Assembly: GCF_014649655.1 (NCBI RefSeq)
Contig: NZ_BMTL01000032.1
Coordinates: forward strand, 1 to 64,000
DNA: 64,000 nucleotides
Source: Streptomyces humidus
GTDB taxonomy: Bacteria; Actinomycetota; Actinomycetes; Streptomycetales; Streptomycetaceae
Direction: 5' to 3'
Below the pieces are notes generated by a model. The model was not told the origin of the DNA. It saw nothing but the letters and a program-made list of their open reading frames with translations, and did not search any database. This document shows positions 8,089 through 16,894 of this stretch, in pieces (the first letter of the stretch is position 1; the number at the start of each line of letters is the position of its first letter). The translations under genes and the position numbers were made by a program.

Positions 8089-9399
8089 ATGGCAGCGGGA
8101 GCCCCCCGGATCTTCGTCTCGCATCTCTCGGGCATCCCCGTGTTCGATCCGAACGGCGACCAGGTGGGGCGCGTGCGCGAGCTGGTCGTCGTGCTGCGCG
8201 TGCGGCGGCGGCCGCCGAGGGTGCTCGGGCTGGTCGTCGAACTGTCCACCCGGCGCCGGATCTTCCTGCCCATGACCCGGGTGACCGGCATCGAGTCCGG
8301 TCAGGTCATCACCACCGGCGTGCTCAACGTCCGCCGCTTCGAGCAGCGGCCCACCGAGCGGCTGGTGTTCGGGGAGCTGCTCGACCGGCGCGTCACGCTC
8401 GTCGAGACCGGCGAGGAGGTCACCGTCCTCGACGTGTCGGTGCAGCAGCTGCCGGCCCGCCGCGACTGGGAGATCGACCGGGTCTTCGTGCGCAAGGGCA
8501 AGAAGGCGACCGCCTTCCGGCGGGCCAAGGGCGAGACCCTGACCGTGGAGTGGTCGGCGGTCACCGGGTTCTCGCTGGAGGAGCACGGGCAGGGCGCCGA
8601 GAGCCTGCTGGCCACGTTCGAGCAGCTGCGCCCCGCCGACCTGGCCAACGTCCTGCACCATCTCTCCGCGAAGCGGCGCGCCGAGGTGGCCGCCGCCCTG
8701 GACGACGACCGGCTCGCCGACGTCCTGGAGGAGCTGCCGGAGGACGACCAGATCGAGATCCTCGGCAAGCTCAAGGAGGAGCGCGCGGCGGACGTCCTGG
8801 AGGCCATGGACCCCGACGACGCGGCCGACCTGCTCTCCGAGCTGCCGGAGGAGGACAAGGAGCGGCTGCTGAGCCTGATGCAGCCCGACGACGCGGCCGA
8901 CATGCGACGCCTGATGGCGTACGAGGAGCACACCGCGGGCGGTCTGATGACCACCGAGCCGATCGTGCTGCGCCCCGACGCCACCGTCGCCGACGCCCTG
9001 GCGCGGGTGCGCAACGCGGACCTCTCCCCCGCGCTGGCCGCGCAGGTCTACGTCTGCCGCCCGCCCGACGAGACCCCGACCGGCAAGTACCTGGGCACGG
9101 TCCACTTCCAGCGGCTGCTGCGCGATCCCCCGTACACGCTGGTCAGTTCGATGGTCGACGACGACCTCCAGACCCTGGCGCCGGACGCGGCCCTGCCGGT
9201 CGTCGCCGGGTTCTTCGCGACGTACGACATGGTCGCGGCGCCCGTCGTGGACGAAGCCGGCTCGCTCCTCGGCGCGGTGACCGTGGACGACGTCCTGGAT
9301 CACATGCTGCCGGAGGACTGGCGGGAGACGGAGTTCCACCTGGAGGACGAGCCCGCGGCCGGGCCCGGGACCGAGGGGCCCGGCCGGCATGGCTCCTGA
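8089..9399 (+). CDS. Soluble MgtE_N/CBS-domain protein with PRC-barrel N-terminus
   Basis: 436 aa. Residues about 5-150 form two PRC-barrel-like modules. About 160-270 is an MgtE N-terminal superhelix (ADVLEELPEDDQIEIL, AADLLSELPEEDKERLL), and about 275-410 is a CBS pair (AGGLMTTEPIVLRPDATVADAL, then APVVDEAGSLLGAVTVDDVLDHML). The membrane channel domain of true MgtE transporters is absent, so this can be a sensor or regulator but not a transporter by itself. ATG 8089 is preceded by AAGAAGGGG. The last 11 bases overlap the DUF1003 gene. An M. tuberculosis counterpart lies in the same context (Rv1232c, from memory). Confidence 0.85.
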   Translation: MAAGAPRIFVSHLSGIPVFDPNGDQVGRVRELVVVLRVRRRPPRVLGLVVELSTRRRIFLPMTRVTGIESGQVITTGVLNVRRFEQRPTERLVFGELLDRRVTLVETGEEVTVLDVSVQQLPARRDWEIDRVFVRKGKKATAFRRAKGETLTVEWSAVTGFSLEEHGQGAESLLATFEQLRPADLANVLHHLSAKRRAEVAAALDDDRLADVLEELPEDDQIEILGKLKEERAADVLEAMDPDDAADLLSELPEEDKERLLSLMQPDDAADMRRLMAYEEHTAGGLMTTEPIVLRPDATVADALARVRNADLSPALAAQVYVCRPPDETPTGKYLGTVHFQRLLRDPPYTLVSSMVDDDLQTLAPDAALPVVAGFFATYDMVAAPVVDEAGSLLGAVTVDDVLDHMLPEDWRETEFHLEDEPAAGPGTEGPGRHGS

Positions 9400-10021
9400 A
9401 CGCGAGAACACCGGCCGCGAGCGCGCCCACGCCGGCGGGGGCCGTGAGCGCACGCCCACGGGCGCCACGGCGACCGGCCGCACCCGGGCCCGGCTGGACC
9501 AGCCGCGGCCGCCCCGGCACCGGATCCTGCCCGAGTGGGACCCGGAGGCCTTCGGCCGGCTGTCGGAGCGCATCGCGCGCTTCCTGGGCACCGGCCGGTT
9601 CATCGTCTGGATGACGGTCGTCATCATCGCCTGGGTCCTGTGGAACATCTTCGCCCCGCCGGATCTGCGGTTCGACAACTACCCCTTCATCTTCCTGACC
9701 CTGATGCTGTCGTTGCAGGCCTCCTACGCGGCCCCGCTGATCCTGCTCGCGCAGAACCGGCAGGACGACCGCGACCGGGTCAACCTGGAGCAGGACCGCA
9801 AGTCGAACGAGCGGTCCATCGCCGACACCGAGTACCTGACCAGGGAGATCGCCGCGCTGCGCATCGGTCTGGGCGAGGTCGCCACCCGGGACTGGATCCG
9901 CTCCGAGCTCCAGGACGTGGCCAAGGAGCTGGAGGAGCGGCGGGACGGGCACCGCGAGCACCGCGAACATGCCGTATTCCCGGCAGAACGGTCGCGGGCA
10001 CGTGACGTAGACGACCGGTGA
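9389..10021 (+). CDS. DUF1003 two-helix membrane protein
   Basis: 210 aa. A charged Arg-rich N-terminus (1-60) is followed by two membrane helices (FIVWMTVVIIAWVLWNIFA and FIFLTLMLSLQASYAAPLIL). A soluble C-terminal coiled region follows, with the family signature QNRQDDRDRVNLEQDRKSN. DUF1003 proteins are widespread and uncharacterised. The start codon overlaps the MgtE_N/CBS gene by 11 bases, which implies translational coupling and suggests that the soluble magnesium-sensor-like protein may act through this membrane partner. Confidence 0.85.
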   Translation: MAPERENTGRERAHAGGGRERTPTGATATGRTRARLDQPRPPRHRILPEWDPEAFGRLSERIARFLGTGRFIVWMTVVIIAWVLWNIFAPPDLRFDNYPFIFLTLMLSLQASYAAPLILLAQNRQDDRDRVNLEQDRKSNERSIADTEYLTREIAALRIGLGEVATRDWIRSELQDVAKELEERRDGHREHREHAVFPAERSRARDVDDR

Positions 10022-10064
10022 CGGGCTTACCGGCGTCACCGGGGATCCCCGTACCATCGTTCTC

Positions 10065-11198
10065 ATGGCTAGCGAAGACGCGGTGCGCGAAGCACTGGCG
10101 ACGGTGAACGACCCCGAGATCAACCGCCCCATCACCGAACTGGGGATGGTGAAGTCGGTGGAGGTCGCCGCGGACGGGGCCGTCGCGGTCACGGTGTACC
10201 TGACGGTCTCCGGCTGCCCGATGCGCGAGACGATCACCCAGCGGGTGACCGACGCGGTCTCCGCGGTGGAGGGCGTCACCCGCGTCGACGTCACGCTCGA
10301 CGTGATGAGCGACGAGCAGCGCAAGGAGCTGGCGAACGCCCTGCGCGGCGGCCAGACCGAGCGCGAGGTCCCCTTCGCCAAGCCCGGCTCGCTGACCCGC
10401 GTGTACGCGGTCGCCTCCGGCAAGGGCGGCGTCGGCAAGTCGTCGGTGACGGTGAACCTGGCGGCGGCGATGGCGGCCGACGGCCTGAAGGTCGGCGTGG
10501 TCGACGCCGACATCTACGGCCACAGCGTGCCGCGCATGCTGGGCGCGGACGGCAGTCCCACCCAGGTCGAGAACATGATCATGCCGCCGTCGGCGCACGG
10601 CGTGAAGGTCATCTCCATCGGCATGTTCACCCCGGGCAACACCCCGGTCGTGTGGCGCGGCCCGATGCTCCACCGCGCGCTCCAGCAGTTCCTCGCGGAC
10701 GTCTACTGGGGCGACCTCGACGTCCTGCTCCTGGATCTGCCGCCCGGCACCGGCGACATCGCGATCTCGGTGGCCCAGCTGGTCCCGAACGCCGAGATCC
10801 TGGTCGTGACGACCCCTCAGCAGGCGGCGGCCGAGGTCGCCGAGCGGGCGGGCTCCATCGCCGTCCAGACCCATCAGAAGATCGTCGGCGTGGTCGAGAA
10901 CATGTCCGGCCTGCCCTGCCCGCACTGCGGGGAGATGGTCGACGTGTTCGGCACGGGCGGCGGACAGTCGGTGGCCGAGGGCCTGACCCGCACGACCGGC
11001 GCGAACGTCCCGGTCCTCGGCTCCATCCCGATCGACGTCCGGCTGCGCGAGGGCGGCGACGAGGGCAAGCCGGTCGTCCTGACCGACCCCGGGTCCCCCG
11101 CCGGCTCCGCCCTGCGGGCCATCGCGGGCAAGCTGGGCGGCCGGCAGCGCGGCCTGTCGGGCCTGTCGCTGGGGATCACCCCGCGCAACAAGTTCTAG
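10065..11198 (+). CDS. mrp: Mrp/ApbC-type iron-sulfur carrier ATPase
   Basis: 377 aa. Residues 1-95 are a DUF59/MIP18 domain (VNDPEINRPITELGMV, with C51 in VSGCPMRE). The remainder is a deviant-Walker P-loop ATPase with GKGGVGKSS at 119-127 and a CPHC motif near residue 285 that binds a bridging Fe-S cluster. Mrp proteins carry Fe-S clusters to apoproteins in the cytoplasm. TACCAT at 10052-10057 lies 7 bases before the ATG and no ribosome site is visible, so the transcript is probably leaderless. A strong shared terminator follows. Confidence 0.92.
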   Translation: MASEDAVREALATVNDPEINRPITELGMVKSVEVAADGAVAVTVYLTVSGCPMRETITQRVTDAVSAVEGVTRVDVTLDVMSDEQRKELANALRGGQTEREVPFAKPGSLTRVYAVASGKGGVGKSSVTVNLAAAMAADGLKVGVVDADIYGHSVPRMLGADGSPTQVENMIMPPSAHGVKVISIGMFTPGNTPVVWRGPMLHRALQQFLADVYWGDLDVLLLDLPPGTGDIAISVAQLVPNAEILVVTTPQQAAAEVAERAGSIAVQTHQKIVGVVENMSGLPCPHCGEMVDVFGTGGGQSVAEGLTRTTGANVPVLGSIPIDVRLREGGDEGKPVVLTDPGSPAGSALRAIAGKLGGRQRGLSGLSLGITPRNKF

Positions 11199-11262
11199 CC
11201 GGGCGGGTTCACCGCGCGTTCCCGGCCTTTCCGGCCCGGCACGCGGGTCCCGTGCCCCGCTC

Positions 11263-11320
11263 CGCCTCGTGACTGTGGGGGACCGTCCAGGTGAGGACGG
11301 TCCCCCACAGTCACGAGGCG
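11263..11320. terminator. 26-bp perfect inverted repeat, two-way terminator
   Basis: Arms 11263-11288 and 11295-11320 are perfectly complementary over 26 bases around a 6-base AGGTGA loop. It lies between the convergent mrp and the gene ending at 11337. It is one of the longest stems in the window. Confidence 0.85.
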
Positions 11321-11336
11321 CGGGCGTAACCGCCGG

Positions 11337-11996
11337 TCAGGCGTATGTCTCGATGTCCTTGACCATGGCGAAGCCCATGCCGTACGCGCTCATGCCCCTG
11401 CCGTACGCCCCCACGTGCACCCCCTGCGAGGTCGAGCCGGCCAGCACCCAGCCGAACTCCGACTCGCGGTAGTGGAACGGGGTCGGCACCCCGTCGACCG
11501 GCAGGGACAGCATGGACCAGTCGGGGCCGGCGAGGTCGTCGGCGAGGACCCACGCCGTCTCGGTCTGCTGGTCCAGCCAGTCGTCGCGCAGGCTGTGGTC
11601 CATCTGGCCCGGCCAGGTGAAGGACAGCAGCCCCACCCCGGCGAGCCAGGCCGCCGACGACACGGAGGTCGCCTCCAAGAGGCCGGTGCCGTCCGCGCTG
11701 CGCCGCACGGGGTTCGCGGCGACGGTCACGACGACCGCGAACTTCCCGCGGTCCTCGCCGGCCGTCTCGTGCCGCACGGAGGGCTCGTCCCCGTGTCCGA
11801 TGGAACCGTGCTCGACGGCCCCGTCGGCGGCCGTGCCCACCTGCATCAGCCAGCGCGGCCCCGTGAAGGCCTCGTCGAGGCCGTACCAGGGGAAGCGTGC
11901 CTCCAGGTAGCCGTCGACCGTACGCCGCGCGGAGGGGACCTGCTGTCCGTCCTCCGCGGGCGGCGTCTGCGCGACTGCCCGACTCGTCGTCTCCAT
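11337..11996 (-). CDS. Conserved hypothetical protein
   Basis: 219 aa from ATG 11996, chosen for the strong ribosome site GAGGAGG about 12 bases upstream. A polar N-terminus (1-35) is followed by a compact domain rich in Trp and Gly (FPWYGLDEAFTGPRWLMQVG, AAWLAGVGLLSFTWPGQ, DWSMLSLPVDGVPTPFHYRE). There is no signal peptide or membrane helix. The composition resembles streptomycete proteins of unknown function; I recognise no catalytic motif. It is downstream of tatB on the same strand and convergent with mrp. Confidence 0.65.
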   Translation of the reverse strand: METTSRAVAQTPPAEDGQQVPSARRTVDGYLEARFPWYGLDEAFTGPRWLMQVGTAADGAVEHGSIGHGDEPSVRHETAGEDRGKFAVVVTVAANPVRRSADGTGLLEATSVSSAAWLAGVGLLSFTWPGQMDHSLRDDWLDQQTETAWVLADDLAGPDWSMLSLPVDGVPTPFHYRESEFGWVLAGSTSQGVHVGAYGRGMSAYGMGFAMVKDIETYA

Positions 11997-12165
11997 GTGC
12001 CCGGACGCCTCCTCGTTCTCGACGGAACGACCGGCCCGCCCCCCTTCGGGCGTACTGGTCCGCTCCGCACAACAACCAGGCAGCATAGCCACCCCGCTCC
12101 GGGCTGCCGGGGATCCACCCGGCGCGTGGAGCGTGCGCCCCCTCACATCGGGGGTCGCCGACGGC

Positions 12166-12630
12166 TCAGGTGGCGTCCGCGTCGAAGGGCGGGCGGTCGT
12201 CCTCGGCGGGCTTCTCGGGGCGCTTGGTCATGTCGATACGCGCGCCACCGGACGAGCCCGGCGTGCTCGGCGTGCCCGCGGAGCCCGTCGCGGAGGGGAT
12301 GTCCGTGTCGCGGCTGTGGACCGCGTCCGTGACCTCGGCCATCTCCTTCTTCAGGTCGAAGCCGTTGCGGATCTCCTTGAGCCCCAGCTCGTCGTTGTCC
12401 AGCTGCTTGCGGATGAACGTCTTGGGATTGAGGTCCTCGAACTCGAAGTCCTTGAACTCCGGGCCGAGTTCGCTGCGGATGTCCGCCTTGGCGCTCTCCG
12501 AGAACTCACGGATCTTCCGGACGGTGCGCATCACGTCCTGGATGACCTTCGGGAGCTTGTCCGGACCGAAGACGAGCACGGCCAGGACGATGATCGTCAC
12601 CAGCTCGAGCGGTCCTATGTCATTGAACAC
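12166..12630 (-). CDS. tatB: Twin-arginine translocase subunit TatB
   Basis: 154 aa from GTG 12630, with GGAG 8 bases upstream. The N-terminal helix FNDIGPLELVTIIVLAVLVFGPDKLP has the TatB hallmarks: a conserved Gly-Pro before the membrane helix and the FGPDKLP hinge. An amphipathic helix (KVIQDVMRTVRKIREF) and a long acidic, disordered tail follow. TatB recruits folded twin-arginine precursors at the membrane together with TatC. It lies downstream of the HtrA-like protease, the same order as sigE-rseA-htrA-tatB in mycobacteria. Confidence 0.92.
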   Translation of the reverse strand: MFNDIGPLELVTIIVLAVLVFGPDKLPKVIQDVMRTVRKIREFSESAKADIRSELGPEFKDFEFEDLNPKTFIRKQLDNDELGLKEIRNGFDLKKEMAEVTDAVHSRDTDIPSATGSAGTPSTPGSSGGARIDMTKRPEKPAEDDRPPFDADAT

Positions 12631-12907
12631 CTGAAGCTCCTTGCGATGTCCGCGGTCCTCGGCCCTCGGCCCTCGGCCCTCAGTGGTCAAGTTCGGGTCT
12701 TCCGTGGTCCGGGCCGGGTCCACGGTACCTGTCGCACCTGTCCGATCGATACCGTCCCGAGGCCTCCGACCGGGTGTACACGGCCGGTTTTCCGCGTTGT
12801 TTGCCTTGCGGGACCGGATTTCAGGGTCCGGCCTGTGACGTTCGCGTCAGTCGAGGCGAGCGGGGCCGGCGTCCGCGCCCGCCGACCGGGCGACGGGCGC
12901 ACCAGTC

Positions 12908-14746
12908 TCAGCCGCCGTCGGACGAGCCGAGCACCAGGGTGAGCGTGCGCTCCCGCCCGGCGCGTTCGACGGTCAGCTCGAGCCGGTCGCCGGGGCGGTG
13001 GGCGCGGATCCGGACGATCAGTTCCCCGGCGGTGTGGACGCGTCGGCCGTCGGCCTCGGTGATGACGTCGCCGGCCCTGATACCGGCCCGGTCGCCGGGG
13101 CCGCCGGCCGTGACCGGGGCGTTTTCGTCGGCGCCCGTGGCGCTGACTCGGGCGCCGTCCCCCGTGTAGTCCGTGTCGAGGCTGACTCCGATGACCGGGT
13201 GGGTCGCCCTGCCCGTGTTGATCAGCTCCTCGGCCACCCGCTTGCCCTGGTTGATCGGGATGGCGAACCCGAGACCGACCGAACCGCCCTGGGCGTCGGC
13301 CGCGTCGGCGCCGTCGACGCCGGACCGGATGGCGGAGTTGATGCCGATGACCCGGCCCCGCGCGTCGAGGAGGGGGCCGCCGGAGTTGCCGGGATTGATC
13401 GGCGCGTCGGTCTGGAGGGCGTCCACGTACGAGACGTCGGTCGCGTCGCCGTCCCCGCCGCCGGCGACGACGGGCCGCTCCCGGGCGCTGATGATGCCGG
13501 AGGTGACCGTGCCCTCCAGGTCGAAGGGCGCGCCGATGGCGACGACGGGATCGCCGACCCGGACGTCGTCGGAGTTGCCGAGGTGGAGGGGCTTGAGGCC
13601 CTTCACCCCGGTCACCCGGACCACGGCCAGGTCGTAGCCGCTGTCCCGGCCGACGACCTCGGCCTCGACCGTCTGGCCGCCGTCGAAGACGACGGATATC
13701 CCGCCCCCGCTCTTCGCGGACTCGACGACGTGGTTGTTGGTGAGGATGTAGCCGAGGGAGTCGAGGACGAAGCCGGTGCCCGTGCCGGACTCGTCGCCGC
13801 CGCTGACATGCAGGGTGACGACGCCGGGCAGGGCCCGCGCGGCGATCCCGGCCACGCCGTCCGCGGGCCGCCCGACGGGCTCCGCGGAGGACTGCGACAG
13901 GCGTATCGGGCGGAGCCCGCCGTTGCGCTCCAGCGAGGTCCCGACGGCGCCGCCGATCCCGCCGGAGACGAGCGCGACGGCCAGGGCGCCGCCGACCAGC
14001 TTGCCGCGCATCTGGCGGCGCCACTGGGTCTCGTCGGCGGACTCCGCCCCGGTGGAACCCGCGAACGGGGCCGCGGCCCAGGGGTCGTAACGCTGCCAGG
14101 GACCGGAAGGAGAGCCGGAAAACGAGGGGACGGAGGGGGCGGAGGGGACGGAGGGGGCGGAGGGGGCGGATGACGCGGGGGAAGCAGGGGAGGCCGGGGC
14201 CGGCACAGGAGCAGGAACAGGAGCAGCGGGGGACGGCGCGAGGGGCGTGTGCCCCGGCCGCGGTTCCGGGCCCGCGGGGTGGACGGCGGCGAGGGGTGTG
14301 ACGTCGGTTCCGGGGGCCGGGAACGCGGTCCCGGCCCCCGGAACGGGAACGGGACCGGGAACGACCGCCGGGTGCTGGACCGGGGGCGCCGGGGCCCAGG
14401 GGCCGGGTTCACCGTACGGCGGGGTGCCGTACGGATCGGGGTCGTGCAGCGGCCTGCCCTGCCGCTCCTCCACGACCGGCTCGGCCGGCCCCGAGGGAAC
14501 GGGATCGACGGCGGGGGCGTCGGCGGAGGCGGCCTCGGGGCCGCCTGTTTCCGGCTCCGCCGACGGGTTCGGCCGGGCCGGCTCGAAGTCGCCGCCGGCC
14601 CGGTCGGGCGCCGGGCTCGCGGACTCGGCCGTCGTGTCGTCGGCCCGGTCCGCCGGGTTCTGTTCCGACGGGTTCTGTTCCGCCGGGGACGCCTGCGGTC
14701 GAGGCAGGCTCCACCACTTCGCCTTCGTGGGCTTCCCCTCGTCCAT
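12908..14746 (-). CDS. HtrA-like membrane serine protease with PDZ domain
   Basis: 612 aa. Residues 1-245 are a proline-rich cytoplasmic tail and 250-270 a membrane helix. The trypsin-like domain has H339 (LTNNHVV), D372 (YDLAVVRV) and S455 (GNSGGPLL), and a PDZ domain fills about 515-605. The catalytic part therefore faces outside and would degrade or refold damaged exported proteins. ATG 14746 has GGGGGAGAG upstream. It lies between the RseA-like anti-sigma gene and tatB on one strand, as in the mycobacterial sigE locus, so expression under the ECF sigma factor is likely. Confidence 0.9.
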   Translation of the reverse strand: MDEGKPTKAKWWSLPRPQASPAEQNPSEQNPADRADDTTAESASPAPDRAGGDFEPARPNPSAEPETGGPEAASADAPAVDPVPSGPAEPVVEERQGRPLHDPDPYGTPPYGEPGPWAPAPPVQHPAVVPGPVPVPGAGTAFPAPGTDVTPLAAVHPAGPEPRPGHTPLAPSPAAPVPAPVPAPASPASPASSAPSAPSVPSAPSVPSFSGSPSGPWQRYDPWAAAPFAGSTGAESADETQWRRQMRGKLVGGALAVALVSGGIGGAVGTSLERNGGLRPIRLSQSSAEPVGRPADGVAGIAARALPGVVTLHVSGGDESGTGTGFVLDSLGYILTNNHVVESAKSGGGISVVFDGGQTVEAEVVGRDSGYDLAVVRVTGVKGLKPLHLGNSDDVRVGDPVVAIGAPFDLEGTVTSGIISARERPVVAGGGDGDATDVSYVDALQTDAPINPGNSGGPLLDARGRVIGINSAIRSGVDGADAADAQGGSVGLGFAIPINQGKRVAEELINTGRATHPVIGVSLDTDYTGDGARVSATGADENAPVTAGGPGDRAGIRAGDVITEADGRRVHTAGELIVRIRAHRPGDRLELTVERAGRERTLTLVLGSSDGG

Positions 14747-14893
14747 GCTTCTCTCCCCCAGTCGGGCCGACCGCGACGTCGAGCCGGTGGTACCCCCGGC
14801 CCTGCCCGGCGCACTCCGCTGTCGCGCCCGGCTGCCCGGCAGGACGCGATACACGATTCAACCAGGTTCGCCGCGCGAGGCGCAGGGCTCGGG

Positions 14894-15883
14894 TCAGCGG
14901 GTGTGCCGCGTGGACGGGAGGGAAGAAGAGGGGCCTGGAGAGGACGAGGTGAGAGGGACGGGTGCGGCGAGCAGACCGGGGCCGGCGAGTTCGGGGCCGG
15001 TGGTGGTCCAGGCGGTCAGGGAGACCGGTGAGTTCGCGCCGAGCGGCCGTATCAGGGGCGACATGACCGCGGCGCCGGCCACCATGGGGGTGGTCAGCCG
15101 GTGCAGGGCCTGTTCGACCGGGCTGCCGGGCTGAGCGGGCATCCCCGGCAGCAGCGGGGCCGACGCCTCGGTCGGGACCACCGGAACGTCGCCGAGCCCG
15201 CCGCCCTGGGAGAGCAGGGGACCGGTGGCACGGCGACGCTGGTTCTCCGCCGCCGCGGAGCCCGTGCCCGGGGTACGGGCCGGTGTCACGTTGCTTCCGG
15301 CGCCTGACCCGGCACGGCCGTCCGCACTGGTGTCGACCGGCGCGACGGTGGTCATGCCGCCCAGCGCGATCGCCGCCAGCGACACCGCGCCGGCGGCGAC
15401 GAACGCGAAGCGCATGCCACGCGACCGCTCGGCGTCGTGCCGGTCGCCGGCGCGGCCGACGGGGTGGATGCGGAAGCCGCGGTCCGGGGCGGGAGAGAGG
15501 ACGGAGCCGTGGTCCCCGGCGGGCACATAGCGGAAGTCGAACGGCTCGTCCCGTCTCGTGCCCCTCACTCCGAAGACTCCGCCGCCGAAGCCTCCCCCGC
15601 CCAGCGGCGTACCACCGCCGTCGGAGTCACCTCCTGCGGGAAGCCCCTGCAGCCGGGCCAGGAAGCTTTCGGAAGGGGCGGGCGGGGCGACCTCGGCGAA
15701 GACGTTCTTCAGCCGGCGCTGCGCGTCGACTTCCGTCTTGCACTTCGCGCAGGTCGCCAGGTGTGCGAGTACGCGCTCGCGGGTGTCGTGACCGAGCTCG
15801 CCGTCCACCAGGGCCGAGAGCCGGTCGCCGAGATGCTGCTCCGCGAGGAGCCGCTCGGCTGCGTCGTGTCGGGATGCGTTCAC
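14894..15883 (-). CDS. rseA: RseA-like zinc-binding anti-sigma factor
   Basis: 329 aa from GTG 15883. The zinc-associated anti-sigma motif is visible: H41-L-A-T-C45-A-K-C48. A glycine-rich linker and a membrane helix at about 158-177 (RFAFVAAGAVSLAAIALGG) follow, then a long Pro/Ser-rich outside domain. It should hold the ECF sigma factor at the membrane and release it on envelope or redox stress. Its GTG overlaps the sigma factor stop by 4 bases (GTGA), so the two are translationally coupled. It is longer than mycobacterial RseA, mainly in the extracytoplasmic part. Confidence 0.88.
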   Translation of the reverse strand: MNASRHDAAERLLAEQHLGDRLSALVDGELGHDTRERVLAHLATCAKCKTEVDAQRRLKNVFAEVAPPAPSESFLARLQGLPAGGDSDGGGTPLGGGGFGGGVFGVRGTRRDEPFDFRYVPAGDHGSVLSPAPDRGFRIHPVGRAGDRHDAERSRGMRFAFVAAGAVSLAAIALGGMTTVAPVDTSADGRAGSGAGSNVTPARTPGTGSAAAENQRRRATGPLLSQGGGLGDVPVVPTEASAPLLPGMPAQPGSPVEQALHRLTTPMVAGAAVMSPLIRPLGANSPVSLTAWTTTGPELAGPGLLAAPVPLTSSSPGPSSSLPSTRHTR

Positions 15884-16665
15884 GCGGTCGCGCCCCCTCC
15901 TCCCAGAGCGGGCACCCGGGCCACGAAGGAGCGACGCCCCGCGCGGGCCTCGGGCGAACGGTGTGCGAGGGCCTTGCGCAGCTGCGAGCGGCCGCGGTGG
16001 ATGCGGGAGCGGACCGTGCCCAGCTTGACGCCCAGGGTCGCGGCGATCTCCTCGTAGGAGAGCCCCTCGATGTCGCACAGCACGACCGCGGCGCGGAACT
16101 CGGGCGCGAGGGTGTCGAGGGCCTGCTGGACGTCCGCGTCGAAGTGGGCGTCGTTGAAGACCTGCTGCGGGGTGGGCTCCTTGCTGGGCAGCCGCTCGGC
16201 CGCGTCGTCCCCGAGGGCGTCGAAGCGGATGCGCTGCTTGCGGCGGACCATGTCCAGGAAGAGGTTGGTCGTGATGCGGTGCAGCCAGCCCTCGAAGGTG
16301 CCCGGCGTGTACGTCGACAGGGAACGGAAGACGCGGACGAAGACCTCCTGGGTGAGATCCTCGGCGTCGTGCTGGTTGCCGGTCAGACGGTAGGCGAGCC
16401 GGTAGACCCGGCCGCTGTGCATGCTGACGATCTCCTCCCACGTGGGCGGAGTCCACGCCTGCCCGTCCGCGTCGGTGGTGAAGGTCGCGGTCTGGGCTGG
16501 GCCGACGGCGATGCCGGCGGAGTGGCTGGGGTCAGCAGCGGTGTCGTTCACGGATTTGGGCCTGACTGCCGACCCGAGAAAGCGCCTCAGCACTCCTCCC
16601 CGATCCACAGGCGCGGCCGCACCTCCCCTGTCGGCATTGGTGGTGTCGAGTGGAGCCCCTACCAT
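15880..16665 (-). CDS. sigE: ECF RNA polymerase sigma factor, mycobacterial SigE type
   Basis: 261 aa. Region 2 is at about 75-145 (VYRLAYRLTGNQHDAEDLTQ, then VFVRVFRSL). Region 4 is near the C-terminus (LSYEEIAATLGVKLGTVRSR). The N-terminal 60 residues are a poorly structured extension, as in mycobacterial SigE. I chose ATG 16665 (MVGAPLDTTN) because GAGGTGG precedes it; an open frame reaches 16782. It is coupled to its anti-sigma factor and followed by the HtrA-like protease and tatB. It should direct an envelope-stress regulon. Confidence 0.9.
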   Translation of the reverse strand: MVGAPLDTTNADRGGAAAPVDRGGVLRRFLGSAVRPKSVNDTAADPSHSAGIAVGPAQTATFTTDADGQAWTPPTWEEIVSMHSGRVYRLAYRLTGNQHDAEDLTQEVFVRVFRSLSTYTPGTFEGWLHRITTNLFLDMVRRKQRIRFDALGDDAAERLPSKEPTPQQVFNDAHFDADVQQALDTLAPEFRAAVVLCDIEGLSYEEIAATLGVKLGTVRSRIHRGRSQLRKALAHRSPEARAGRRSFVARVPALGGGGATA

Positions 16666-16894
16666 AGCCACCTCGCCCGTTAGCTCCGGATAAGCGGTTT
16701 TACGAGAAATTGATCTGTGCTGATACGGCTCATGCGGCTGCGTCAGCACTTGCTCGGCGCCCTGTCCCACGTCGTGATCCAACCGTGTCCCCCCGTAGTC
16801 GTTCCCACCCCTTCAAACGACCGGTCCCATCTGCGGGTTCCCGACGGCAGCGGATACAGTCACGCCCAGGCAACCACGGGGACAGGAGAGGGTC

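Noticed and set aside
6871..9678. 935-codon minus-strand open frame
   Set aside because: Shadow of the MgtE-like gene and lipoprotein region; no start signal or domain.
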